Assembly: GCA_017547385.1 (NCBI GenBank)
Contig: JAFYPU010000017.1
Span: forward strand, 110,152 to 174,151
Direction of reading: 5' to 3'
Length of the DNA stretch: 64,000 bases
Origin: Bacteroidaceae bacterium
Lineage (GTDB): Bacteria; Bacteroidota; Bacteroidia; Bacteroidales; Bacteroidaceae
The notes under the pieces: generated by a model
What the model was told of the DNA's origin: nothing
Database searches by the model: none
Seen by the model: only the letters and a program-made list of their open reading frames with translations
Translations under genes and position numbers: made by a program
In this document: one piece after another, positions 26,270 to 34,369 of the stretch
How positions within the stretch are numbered: the stretch's first letter is position 1
Layout: each line of letters opens with the position of its first letter

Positions 26270-26437
26270 CTTTGGCTATTGCCCAAGTTAGGTTGCGGCT
26301 CGGAAATAAAAGCAAATGCTTCGCGATTTGCTTTGTATTCCACTCGCCTTGCACTTTGGCTATTGCCCAAGTCAGGCTGCGGCTCGGAAATAAAAGCAAA
26401 TGCTTTGCGATTTGCTTTGTATTCCACTCGCCTTGCA
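26270..26437 (+). repeat. 84-bp tandem duplication with internal hairpin
   Basis: Two head-to-tail copies (26270-26353 and 26354-26437) differ at about three positions. Each starts CTTTGGCTATTGCCCAAGT and contains a 9-bp hairpin (AAAGCAAAT, loop GCTTCGCG or GCTTTGCG, ATTTGCTTT), then TGTATTCCACTCGCCTTGCA. The right edge of copy 2 joins the -7 box of the DUF3078 gene. The duplicated unit looks like a dispersed promoter-associated repeat. Confidence 0.9.
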
Positions 26438-26446
26438 CTAACTTTG
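26416..26446 (+). promoter_or_regulatory. Promoter of the DUF3078 gene
   Basis: TTTG at 26416-26419, a 19-nt spacer and TAACTTTG at 26439-26446: a full Bacteroidetes -33/-7 match. The -33 lies in the second copy of the 84-bp repeat. The first copy has the same TTTG but continues into TTTGGC instead of a -7 box, so only the second copy makes a promoter. Confidence 0.75.
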
Positions 26447-26471
26447 TCGCAAATTCATAATTTGCAAATAT

Positions 26472-27812
26472 ATGAAACGTTTTTTCACTCTCTTTCTCAT
26501 TGCTGTTGTCTGCTTTCCGCTGATGGCTCAGAAGCCTACAGATGCTGCAACAAGCGATTCAGCGATTGTGTATCCCACGACCCAGAAATATCTTGCCCAA
26601 TTGGATTCTTTGAGGTCTCAATTTGATAAATGGGAATACACGGGGGCTGATACCCTGGGCAATCCTTATTATTTCTATTTGTTCTCATCTCCCACTTTCT
26701 ACGCAGCCCCCGTCAGACGCAGCATCGGTCAGCTTTCATATTCCGATTCGTTGTCGTCTGCAGGATATAACACTGCATTTCCGAGCTATTTGTCGCGTCG
26801 GGCATTGGATGAACAAATCGATAGAGAACTTCTGTATGTATACACAACCAGCCCTTGGTTAATCCGAAACGATGAGCATCAGGGCGAAGGGGCTGATGGC
26901 ATCCGCACAGACTTGCCCACAGAAGTGAAACCCAAAGTGAGACTCACCGATCGCTTTGCTTCTGCTGTGGAAACAACTCCCGGCGAACCCGGTGGCGATG
27001 GACTGGAAATTGAGGTGCGCAAACCCAATTTTTGGAAGTTCAGTGCCGATTTCGCATTGCAATTTCTGCAAAACTATGTTACCGACAACTGGTATAACGG
27101 TGGTGAAAGCAACTATTCTCTCAAGGCCGACATGACCATCCGTGCCAATTACGACAACAAACAAAAGTTCAAGTTTCTCAACACCTTGGAGATGCGTCTC
27201 GGCTTTCAGAAGTCGCAAAATGACAATACCCACAAGTTTCGCACCAACAGCGACCTCATACGTCTGACCAACAAGTTGAATATCACAGCCGTGAAGCGTT
27301 GGGACTACACAGTGATGTTGCAATCGTGGACACAGTTCTATCCGGGCTATCACGCCAATGACACGAAGGTCTATTCCGACTTTATGTCTCCCTTCGAGTC
27401 TGTGCTCTCTGTCGGTATGACTTACACGCTTGATGTGAAGAACTTTCACTTTGATGCCACCCTCTCGCCCATTGCCGGCAACTTCAAGTATGTTGACCGT
27501 CTCTCGCTCTCCACATCTTTCGGTCTGAAAGAAGGAAAGCACTGCCGCCTGGATTATGGTTCGAATATCACAGCCAATTATCGTTGGAACATGTTCAAGA
27601 ATGTGGAATGGCGTGGCCGCATCTACTACTTCACCGACTATTCACGAACACAGGTGGAATGGGAAAACACATTCAACTTGAAAATCAACAAGTACCTTAC
27701 GACAAGATTGTTCCTCTATCCCCGTTTCGACGACTCCGGCAAGCGTAGCAAGAATGGCAGCTACTTTCAGTTCCTCGAAGAACTTTCGGTGGGTTTCAAC
27801 ATCACTTTCTGA
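26472..27812 (+). CDS. DUF3078 outer-membrane beta-barrel protein
   Basis: A 446-residue exported protein with a signal peptide (1-19, ending PLMAQ). The C-terminal two thirds (about 185-446) shows the DUF3078 pattern: NFWKFSADFALQFLQNYVTDNWYNGGESNYS, alternating aromatic strands, and a terminal Phe (VGFNITF) typical of outer-membrane barrels. The family is found in Bacteroidetes; the function is unknown. Confidence 0.85.
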   Translation: MKRFFTLFLIAVVCFPLMAQKPTDAATSDSAIVYPTTQKYLAQLDSLRSQFDKWEYTGADTLGNPYYFYLFSSPTFYAAPVRRSIGQLSYSDSLSSAGYNTAFPSYLSRRALDEQIDRELLYVYTTSPWLIRNDEHQGEGADGIRTDLPTEVKPKVRLTDRFASAVETTPGEPGGDGLEIEVRKPNFWKFSADFALQFLQNYVTDNWYNGGESNYSLKADMTIRANYDNKQKFKFLNTLEMRLGFQKSQNDNTHKFRTNSDLIRLTNKLNITAVKRWDYTVMLQSWTQFYPGYHANDTKVYSDFMSPFESVLSVGMTYTLDVKNFHFDATLSPIAGNFKYVDRLSLSTSFGLKEGKHCRLDYGSNITANYRWNMFKNVEWRGRIYYFTDYSRTQVEWENTFNLKINKYLTTRLFLYPRFDDSGKRSKNGSYFQFLEELSVGFNITF

Positions 27813-27869
27813 TGCCTCACTCCCTTCTTGAAACCTAAGGACTCTTTTATAATTAAATACAAACATCCC

Positions 27870-29027
27870 GTGGAACATCAATCATACAAGGGCGCTCCCC
27901 TGCCCTGCTATATCATCGAAGAAGAGAAGCTGCGCCGCAACCTGTCGCTCATTCGCAGCATAGCCGAAGAAGCCGACGTGGAATTCATTCTTGCCTTTAA
28001 GGCTTTTGCCCTTTGGAAAACATTCCCCATCTTCCGCGAGTATATCACGCACACCACAGCTTCGAGTGTTTACGAGGCTCGTTTGGCATTAGAGGAATTT
28101 GGTTCAAAAGCCCATACCTACAGTCCGGCCTACGAAGAGGCAACCTTCGACGAGATAGTGCGATGTTCAAGTCATATCTCCTTCAACTCGCTTTCGCAAT
28201 ACGAACGTTTTGCCACGAAAGCCCAAGGTGTGTCATGCGGCTTGCGCATCAATCCCGAGTATAGCGAGATTGAAACCGAGCTCTACAACCCTTGTGCTCC
28301 CGGCTCGCGCTTCGGTGTTTTGGCCAAGGACTTGCCTGAAACGCTTCCGGTTGATGTCGAAGGTTTTCATTGCCACTGCCATTGCGAGAGCAGCAGTTAT
28401 GCATTGGAAAACACATTGCAACACATTGAGGAGAAGTTTGGCAAATGGCTGGACAGCATCAAGTGGCTCAACCTGGGCGGCGGCCACCTCGTTACCCGCA
28501 AGGACTACGATGTGCCCCACCTCATCGCTCTGCTCAAAGCCTTCCGCGCCAAGCATCCCGGCTTGCAGATTATTCTGGAGCCCGGTTCGGCATTTGCCTG
28601 GCAGACCGGTCCACTCGTGGCACAGGTTGTGGACATTGTGGAGAACCATGGCATCAAAACGGCCATTCTCAACGTGTCGTTCACCTGCCACATGCCCGAT
28701 TGCCTGGAAATGCCTTATCATCCCGCCGTGCGTGGTGCCGAAACCTTGGCCGACGAAGACGCTCACGGACACGAAACCGAAGCCTGCGTTTATCGCTTGG
28801 GCGGCAACTCATGCCTCTCCGGCGACTTCATGGGCTATTGGCGCTTCCCTGCCCCCCTTTCCGTGGGCGATATGGTGATTTTTGAAGATATGATACACTA
28901 CACCACGGTCAAGACCAACATGTTCAACGGAATTCATCATCCGTCGTTGATGATGCAACACACGGATGGCAGTTTGGAACTGCTACGCGAATATCGATAT
29001 GAGGATTATCGTGACCGTATGGACTAA
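27870..29027 (+). CDS. nspC: Carboxynorspermidine decarboxylase
   Basis: A 385-residue PLP enzyme of the fold III (alanine racemase-like) decarboxylase family. APLPCYIIEEEKLRRNL at the N-terminus carries the family start, ILAFKAFALWK holds the PLP lysine, GFHCHCHCESSSYALE and WLNLGGGHLVTR are PLP-phosphate contacts, and CVYRLGGNSCLSGDFMG carries the conserved Cys-x-x-Gly/Asp C-terminal motif. It forms spermidine or norspermidine from the carboxy precursor. No ATG exists at the right place; the GTG at 27870 fits the family start. A TTG at 27828 would add 14 residues. Confidence 0.9.
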   Translation: MEHQSYKGAPLPCYIIEEEKLRRNLSLIRSIAEEADVEFILAFKAFALWKTFPIFREYITHTTASSVYEARLALEEFGSKAHTYSPAYEEATFDEIVRCSSHISFNSLSQYERFATKAQGVSCGLRINPEYSEIETELYNPCAPGSRFGVLAKDLPETLPVDVEGFHCHCHCESSSYALENTLQHIEEKFGKWLDSIKWLNLGGGHLVTRKDYDVPHLIALLKAFRAKHPGLQIILEPGSAFAWQTGPLVAQVVDIVENHGIKTAILNVSFTCHMPDCLEMPYHPAVRGAETLADEDAHGHETEACVYRLGGNSCLSGDFMGYWRFPAPLSVGDMVIFEDMIHYTTVKTNMFNGIHHPSLMMQHTDGSLELLREYRYEDYRDRMD

Positions 29028-29065
29028 AGATTGAAACAAATAAACCTAATTCACAGATTTACAAG

Positions 29066-29503
29066 ATGAATAAAATTGAGAAAGTACCGGCTTATTTCGC
29101 CTGCTGTTTCCAACAGGGATGCGCGAAAGAGGCTACTTGCTTGCACAAACTGGCTTGCCAATATGTGCAGAAAGAAAAGCAGCAAATCATCTGCATCAAC
29201 CCGCTCCACGTGGAGGGGAAAGAGGGCGAAGACTGCCCGTGCTATAAGGAGGCGGTTCGGGTGCGCATGGCCCGCGGCTTCCTTCGTGCCATCGGCACAG
29301 TGCCGTCGGCCAAGGTGGACGACGTTGCGCAGCAGCTCAGCGAGAAGTTCAACCGCGCCTATTACTATCGCATGCGCAAGGGCACAATGCCGCTCACACC
29401 CAAGCAGCAGGAAATCGTTGCCAAAGTGCTTATCAAAGCCGGTGCAAGCCAACCCGTGGAATTCGATGCCTACGAAGAAGATTATCTTTGGGACAGAGAA
29501 TAG
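29066..29503 (+). CDS. DUF6078-like cysteine-rich cytoplasmic protein
   Basis: A 145-residue protein without signal or membrane segment. The N-terminal half is Cys-rich (ACCFQQGCAKEATCLHKLAC and EDCPCYKEA), which suggests metal binding. The C-terminal half includes KFNRAYYYRMRKGTMPLTPKQQEIV, a possible DNA- or RNA-facing helical region. It resembles small hypothetical proteins of Prevotella and relatives grouped as DUF6078. Function unknown. It follows nspC by 38 nt and may be co-transcribed. Confidence 0.6.
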   Translation: MNKIEKVPAYFACCFQQGCAKEATCLHKLACQYVQKEKQQIICINPLHVEGKEGEDCPCYKEAVRVRMARGFLRAIGTVPSAKVDDVAQQLSEKFNRAYYYRMRKGTMPLTPKQQEIVAKVLIKAGASQPVEFDAYEEDYLWDRE

Positions 29504-29525
29504 CCTCAATGCGCTTCCGAGCGTA

Positions 29526-29660
29526 TCAACCGCGTTGACACTTTTTTCTCATGCGCTTGAGACAAAAATATCAAGGCCTTGACACGCGCGTATCAAGTGC
29601 TTGACACTGCAGTGTCATGCCGTGATACTGCAGTGTCAAGGCGTGAGAAATTTCTTACGC
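29526..29660. repeat. 22-bp phased palindromic array, locus 3
   Basis: Six units start near 29526, 29549, 29571, 29593, 29615 and 29636 (steps 23, 22, 22, 22, 21), with a degenerate seventh after 29655. The cores are TCAACCGCGTTGA, TCATGCGCTTGA, TCAAGGCCTTGA, TCAAGTGCTTGA, TCATGCCGTGA and TCAAGGCGTGA. Between them lie words such as CACGCGCGTA and CACTGCAGTG, so that TGACACTGCAGTGTCA is a perfect 16-bp palindrome. The array fills the gap between the DUF6078-like gene and the acetyltransferase. Confidence 0.85.
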
Positions 29661-29768
29661 GCACCTACGTTCAATCAAAGCAGGTTTGCTCATCTGAAGA
29701 TATGCTTCAAACATCAGCGTAGTGCGTCCTATAAATACAACGCTACCACCCACAATCATTGAGCTAAG

Positions 29769-30332
29769 ATGACCGAGAAAGAGAAAATGCTCCAACAGAT
29801 GCTCTATAATGCCAACTATGATGCCGAACTCATTGAGGAGCGACGCCTGGCCAAGGAGCTTTGTTACGACTACAATGCACTGCGCCCTTCGGATGAAGAA
29901 GGACAACAGGAGTTGCTGGGCAAACTACTTGGAAAGAAAGGAAAGGGTTGTTACATCCTGGCCCCATTCTGGTGCGACTATGGATACAACATAGAAGTGG
30001 GCGACAACTTTTTTGCCAACCACAACATGGTTATCCTTGACGGTGCGAAGGTAACCTTTGGCAACAACGTGTTTATCGCACCCAATTGCGGTTTCTATAC
30101 CGCCGGCCACCCCATCGATGCCCAACAACGCAAAGCCGGAATCGAATACGCCTACCCCATCACCGTAGGCAACGACGTGTGGATAGGTGCCGGCGCACAA
30201 ATTATGCGGGGCGTCAGCATTGGCAACAACGTGGTTATCGGCTCAGGAAGTGTCGTCACCAAAGACATCCCCGACAATAGCGTAGCCGTAGGAAACCCCT
30301 GCCGCGTTATTCGAACAATAGATAAATGCTAA
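29769..30332 (+). CDS. Maltose/galactoside O-acetyltransferase family protein
   Basis: A 187-residue acetyl-CoA-dependent enzyme with an N-terminal Mac domain (MTEKEKMLQQMLYNANYDAEL) and a left-handed beta-helix of hexapeptide repeats (about 75-180). The segments ILAPFWCDYGYNIEVGDNFFANHNMVILD, ring motif CGFYTAGHPID (catalytic His), and VWIGAGAQIMRGVSIGNNVVIGSGSVVTKDIP are typical of Maa/LacA. The sugar acceptor is unknown. Confidence 0.92.
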   Translation: MTEKEKMLQQMLYNANYDAELIEERRLAKELCYDYNALRPSDEEGQQELLGKLLGKKGKGCYILAPFWCDYGYNIEVGDNFFANHNMVILDGAKVTFGNNVFIAPNCGFYTAGHPIDAQQRKAGIEYAYPITVGNDVWIGAGAQIMRGVSIGNNVVIGSGSVVTKDIPDNSVAVGNPCRVIRTIDKC

Positions 30333-30361
30333 TAAATTACTAATTAAATACTATACAACCA

Positions 30362-32329
30362 ATGAAAGAAACCAATCTTCCCGACAACGCCTTTCGCGAA
30401 CTGCGCGAAGGCGAAGAGTACACTCCGCTGATGAAGCCGGAACGTACCTACAGAGAAGTAACCCCCTGGAGCATCTTCTGGGGCATCTTGATGGCTGTTA
30501 TCTTCTCGGCAGCCACCGCCTATCTGGGCTTGAAGGTGGGCCAAGTGTTCGAAGCCGCCATTCCCATCACCATCATTGCCGTGGGTCTCTCGGGTGCCAC
30601 ACATCGCAAAGACCCTTTGGGAGAAAACGTAATCATTCAGAGCATCGGTGCTTGCTCAGGTATGATTGTGGCAGGTGCCATTTTCACTTTGCCCGCGCTT
30701 TACATTCTGCAGTCAAAGTATCCTGACATCACCGTAGACTTCTTCCAAGTTTTCATGGCTTCATTGCTTGGAGGTGTGCTCGGCATATTATTCCTCATCC
30801 CCTTCCGCAAGTATTTCGTGAAGGACATGCACGGAAAATATCCCTTCCCCGAAGCTACGGCTTCAACGCAAGTGTTGCTTTCCGGCGAAAAGAGCGGCAG
30901 CCAAACCAAGCCTCTTTTGGTGGCCGGACTCATTGGCGGACTTTACGACTTTGCCGTGGCATCTTTCGGTGCTTGGAGCGAAAACTTCACCAGTCGTGCC
31001 ACAGAACTGGGTTGTACCATTGCAGAAAAAACAAAGTTGATGTTTAGCGTTAACACCAGTGCAGCCCTGCTCGGTATGGGTTACATCGTAGGATTGAAAT
31101 ACGCTGCCATCATTTGCGCCGGCTCTGTCGCTGTTTGGTGGGTGATTGTTCCTGGAATTTCTCTCATCTTCCCCGAAGTGGAAGTAGCCAATGGAGTGGC
31201 TGCTAATGCTGCTTCGCCCGAACAAATCTTCGGCTACGCTAAGAGCATCGGTATCGGAGGCATCGCCATGGCAGGTATCATCGGTGTGATCAAGAGCTGG
31301 GGCGTTATCAAGAGTGCTTTCGGACTCGTGGGTAAGATTTTCAAAGGCGGCGCTGCGGAGGAGAAAGCCGTTCGCACACAGAAAGATCTTTCCATGAAGA
31401 TTATCGCCATCGGTTCGTTGCTCACCATTGTTATCACCACGCTCTTCTTCTATTTCGGCGTAATGGGTGGCAATCTCTTGTTCACGGTGGTAGGTATCCT
31501 CATCGTGGCCGTGATTTCATTCCTCTTCACCACCGTGGCAGCCAATGCCATTGCCATTGTGGGCTCCAACCCCGTGAGCGGTATGACGCTGATGACCCTT
31601 ATCCTCTCCTCCATCATCATGGTGCTGGTGGGCCTCAAAGGCACAGGCGGAATGGTGGCAGCCCTCATCATGGGCGGTGTGGTTTGCACAGCATTGGCCA
31701 GTGCCGGCGCGTTCATCACCGACTTGAAGATTGGCTACTGGCTCGGCTCTACCCCCAAGCATCAGGAAACATTCAAGTTCCTCGGCATCCTTGTCAGCGC
31801 AGCCACCGTGGGCGGTGTCATCATGATTCTGAACAAGGCCTACGGGTTTACGCCTGACAATTCCGACGTGATGGCTGCCCCCCAAGCCCGTGCGATGGCC
31901 GCTGTCATTGAGCCGTTGATGTCGGGCCAAGGCGCACCCTGGTTGCTCTATGGTATCGGCGCTGTGCTTGCCATTGTACTGAATGCTTGCGGTATCTCTG
32001 CCCTCGCTTTTGCCCTTGGCATGTTCATTCCCTTGCAGCTCAACTTGCCGCTCATTGTGGGTGGTGCCGTTAACTGGTATGTAAACAGTCGCAGCAAGGA
32101 TTCTGAAGTAAATCGCTTGCGCAATGAGAAAGGCACTCTGCTTGCCTCTGGTTTCATCGCCGGTGGCGCCTTGATGGGCGTGGTAAGTGCCGGCCTGCAA
32201 TTCGGCGGCATCAGCCTCACCATTCCCGGATGGGCCGAGACCTCTGCTGCTCAATGGCTCTCGCTCGGCATGTACCTGGTGCTCATCGGCTATCTGGCCA
32301 AGGCTTCGATGAGCGTGAAGAAAGCATAA
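30362..32329 (+). CDS. OPT-family oligopeptide transporter
   Basis: A 655-residue integral membrane protein with about 14-16 helices. Family motifs are EVTPWSIFWGILMAVIFSAA at the N-terminus, KYPFPEATASTQVLLSGEK (about 160-178), and GSNPVSGMTLMTL (NPxSG, about residue 400). OPT proteins move small peptides or metal chelates with protons. It starts 30 nt after the acetyltransferase stop, perhaps on the same transcript, and is followed by a terminator. Confidence 0.92.
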   Translation: MKETNLPDNAFRELREGEEYTPLMKPERTYREVTPWSIFWGILMAVIFSAATAYLGLKVGQVFEAAIPITIIAVGLSGATHRKDPLGENVIIQSIGACSGMIVAGAIFTLPALYILQSKYPDITVDFFQVFMASLLGGVLGILFLIPFRKYFVKDMHGKYPFPEATASTQVLLSGEKSGSQTKPLLVAGLIGGLYDFAVASFGAWSENFTSRATELGCTIAEKTKLMFSVNTSAALLGMGYIVGLKYAAIICAGSVAVWWVIVPGISLIFPEVEVANGVAANAASPEQIFGYAKSIGIGGIAMAGIIGVIKSWGVIKSAFGLVGKIFKGGAAEEKAVRTQKDLSMKIIAIGSLLTIVITTLFFYFGVMGGNLLFTVVGILIVAVISFLFTTVAANAIAIVGSNPVSGMTLMTLILSSIIMVLVGLKGTGGMVAALIMGGVVCTALASAGAFITDLKIGYWLGSTPKHQETFKFLGILVSAATVGGVIMILNKAYGFTPDNSDVMAAPQARAMAAVIEPLMSGQGAPWLLYGIGAVLAIVLNACGISALAFALGMFIPLQLNLPLIVGGAVNWYVNSRSKDSEVNRLRNEKGTLLASGFIAGGALMGVVSAGLQFGGISLTIPGWAETSAAQWLSLGMYLVLIGYLAKASMSVKKA

Positions 32330-32364
32330 CCCGGCGCGAATATATCCAAACGCTGATACACATT

Positions 32365-32402
32365 CTCCCCAAGCATGCCCGTGCTGCTTGGGGAGAGTTT
32401 TA
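32365..32402 (+). terminator. Terminator after the OPT transporter
   Basis: A 10-bp stem (CTCCCCAAGC with GCTTGGGGAG), an 11-nt loop and an AGTTTT tail, 36 nt after the stop codon. Confidence 0.85.
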
Positions 32403-32616
32403 ATCACTTTGTCCATGCAAATCATTTCTTGGTAAGCTTTCCAAACAATCGTTGGTCCATTTTGGTGCTTTTTCAAAACATCTTGGAAATATATTCCTTC
32501 CATCCAAACGTTCTATCTCTTTATCACTATATTTGTCGCATCAGTGAACAATATCTTGGCAACAGGAAGCACTTTTCGCATACCATTTATTATTTATTTA
32601 ATACATAACAAGCATT

Positions 32617-33252
32617 ATGAAAAAGACATTTTGGGCCATCTGCCTGTTCATCGGAGCAACAGCCTTTGCAGCTTGCTCCGGCAAAACCACACAAGAGAAC
32701 AATAACGAAGCCGACAGCGTTGCAGCAGCTCCCACCGTGGATTATGCAGCTACCGTTGAGAAAGAAATTCCTTCCATCGAAACCATTGACAATTTGGTGT
32801 TGAAATTCGTGGAGGTAACAAGCAATTTGGGGCATCCTTATGGCAAGAAGAACTTGGCACACGTAAAGAACGTGTTGCAGGGATTCGATGTTACCGACAC
32901 AAAAGGTGAATTCTTCATCAAAGCAGTAAAGAATGCTACAGTGCAGCGCAACGAAGAGACATATGAGTTTGAGGGGGCGGTGGTCAATCCCGACAGCTTG
33001 GGAGTGGCGATATGGATTTTTCCCATGGGTGATTTTTACGACTTAGTCACCATTGCTATGTTCGACGACAACATCTTTGCTGCTCAGGTGAAGCGTTTGG
33101 AAGCAGCCGGTTACGCTCTTGAAAATCCTGAAGAAGGCATGGCCGATGATCAAGGGCAAACTTATAAGAAGAAAGACGGAAAGTGTTATTGGGTTGTCTA
33201 TCCCCAAAAACGCAAAATGGAAGCCCACTACGATTTCCAGAATTGTATGTAA
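32617..33252 (+). CDS. Hypothetical lipoprotein
   Basis: A 211-residue protein with a lipoprotein signal (ATAFAACSGK; Cys20). An acidic linker follows, then a globular domain that ends with KKDGKCYWVVYPQKRKMEAHYDF. No recognised domain. It has its own upstream region with a TATATTTG -7-like box near 32528, and a terminator downstream. Confidence 0.7.
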   Translation: MKKTFWAICLFIGATAFAACSGKTTQENNNEADSVAAAPTVDYAATVEKEIPSIETIDNLVLKFVEVTSNLGHPYGKKNLAHVKNVLQGFDVTDTKGEFFIKAVKNATVQRNEETYEFEGAVVNPDSLGVAIWIFPMGDFYDLVTIAMFDDNIFAAQVKRLEAAGYALENPEEGMADDQGQTYKKKDGKCYWVVYPQKRKMEAHYDFQNCM

Positions 33253-33298
33253 CAGCTTACTTGATTTTCGTACCGTTATCGGTATAATTGCATAGACA

Positions 33299-33345
33299 GA
33301 AAAAGCAGGACGAGCCTACTGAAAAGTTCGTCCTGCTTTGTTGTT
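33299..33345. terminator. Bidirectional terminator between convergent lipoprotein genes
   Basis: A 12-bp stem (AAAGCAGGACGA with TCGTCCTGCTTT) with a 14-nt loop; A-rich on the left and T-rich on the right, serving both converging genes. Confidence 0.85.
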
Positions 33346-33401
33346 TCATTTTCCGAAGTTTGGCCTTCGGCAAGGTTTAAGTGTGAAAATACTGAGAGAA
33401 C

Positions 33402-33986
33402 TTATTTCTTGCCTTCTTTGTGTTCCCACTTCAAACCCTCGATATTAAAAGTGAAAGTGCGTGTCCCCTCATTCCAGAATTCGCAACTAATCTTCAATGT
33501 TTTAGATTGTTTGAGTTGAGGGAGCAATTTTTTGAAGTTGGTAAGGAACAACAAGTCAGAACTTCCATCGCTTGCAGTTTTGCAGTTGAGGTCGAATGCC
33601 TTGTTCTCATCAAAATGCATTTTGATTTTCTGACCATAGATGCCAGAGTTGAATTGTCCTTTTGATATTTTTATGTAGATATCCGAACCATACTGAGGAC
33701 TCTTTCGCACAGTCAGCATAAGGGTGCTACCACCATCGTAAGGAAAATCAAAGTCGACAGCATTCTCCGAAACAACATGAGCGAGATAAGTCGTGTCGTC
33801 CGTCATTTCGTCCGGTATTTCATTGTATTCCCAGTTGCTGTCATCAATCTTTTCTTCCATTGTAGAAGCCACCGAATCCGTTGGGGCAGTGCCACCACTT
33901 GTTCCTGAACCTGTTTCACCGCATGCCCACACAATGGTAAGCCCTAAGGTCATTACCAGTCCCATTTTCAAAACTTGTTTTTTCAT
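33402..33986 (-). CDS. Hypothetical lipoprotein
   Basis: A 194-residue protein with a lipobox at LTIVWACGE (Cys22), then a Gly/Ser/Thr-rich linker and a beta-rich domain (YGSDIYIKISKGQFNSGIYG and ending RTFTFNIEGLKWEHKEGKK). Not recognised as a named family. Convergent with the other lipoprotein gene; a structured intergenic element lies upstream of its start. Confidence 0.7.
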   Translation of the reverse strand: MKKQVLKMGLVMTLGLTIVWACGETGSGTSGGTAPTDSVASTMEEKIDDSNWEYNEIPDEMTDDTTYLAHVVSENAVDFDFPYDGGSTLMLTVRKSPQYGSDIYIKISKGQFNSGIYGQKIKMHFDENKAFDLNCKTASDGSSDLLFLTNFKKLLPQLKQSKTLKISCEFWNEGTRTFTFNIEGLKWEHKEGKK

Positions 33987-34054
33987 AGTTTATAATTGTT
34001 GCGCCCTTGCCAGTCCCCGCAAAAGCCTATTAGGTATTTCCTTTATAGATGCAC

Positions 34055-34222
34055 GAAGCGTGGAACTGTATGCCACGTTCTAAGTCGGAGGTCGTAGGAA
34101 AACCTTTTATCAGAGAATATGGAAATAGCAGCCCACGCTATACGCGTGAGAACCACTATGCCTTCTCTCTGATAAGTCTTGAATTTCCTACGTTCCCGAC
34201 TTTGAGATAAGCATAACGCTTC
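34055..34222. other. Nested long-hairpin element, structured RNA or MITE-like
   Basis: Perfect pairings nest inside each other: GAAGCGT (34055-34061) with ACGCTTC (34216-34222); AAGTCGG (34082-34088) with CCGACTT (34196-34202); CGTAGGAAA (34093-34101) with TTTCCTACG (34184-34192); TTATCAGAGA (34107-34116) with TCTCTGATAA (34166-34175); ATAG (34125-34128) with CTAT (34155-34158); and CACGC (34134-34138) with GCGTG (34144-34148). A local hairpin (CGTGG with CCACG, 34059-34078) competes with the outermost pair. The element sits between two minus-strand genes, upstream of the lipoprotein start at 33986. It could be a structured RNA, a cis-regulator, or a small mobile palindromic element. Confidence 0.65.
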
Positions 34223-34369
34223 TTACTTTTTTCGATATGTAGTTAGCAGCTTGTAGGCCACTTGTGTGCAAATTTATGAACTTTCCTGATTATAAGGATG
34301 AGCCTATAGCAGTTTTTTGTTGTTAGCTTCTGGCTCTCAAAGACTATTGCACAGTTTTCACCTCTCTTC

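Noticed and set aside
26253-26438. Minus-strand frame with a duplicated peptide
   Set aside because: Produced by the 84-bp tandem DNA duplication, not by a coding repeat; the duplicated region is explained by promoter and hairpin.
29526-29660. Reading the phased arrays as CRISPR
   Set aside because: Units are only 21-22 bp, cores alternate in orientation, linkers are about 10 nt and palindromic; nothing like repeats with unique spacers.
31517-32503. Minus-strand open frame of 328 codons
   Set aside because: Opposite the OPT transporter and its terminator; no domain or signal peptide.
34055-34222. Assigning the nested structure to a known riboswitch class
   Set aside because: The stems and loops do not match a class I can recognise, and the downstream lipoprotein gives no ligand clue; reported only as a structured element.
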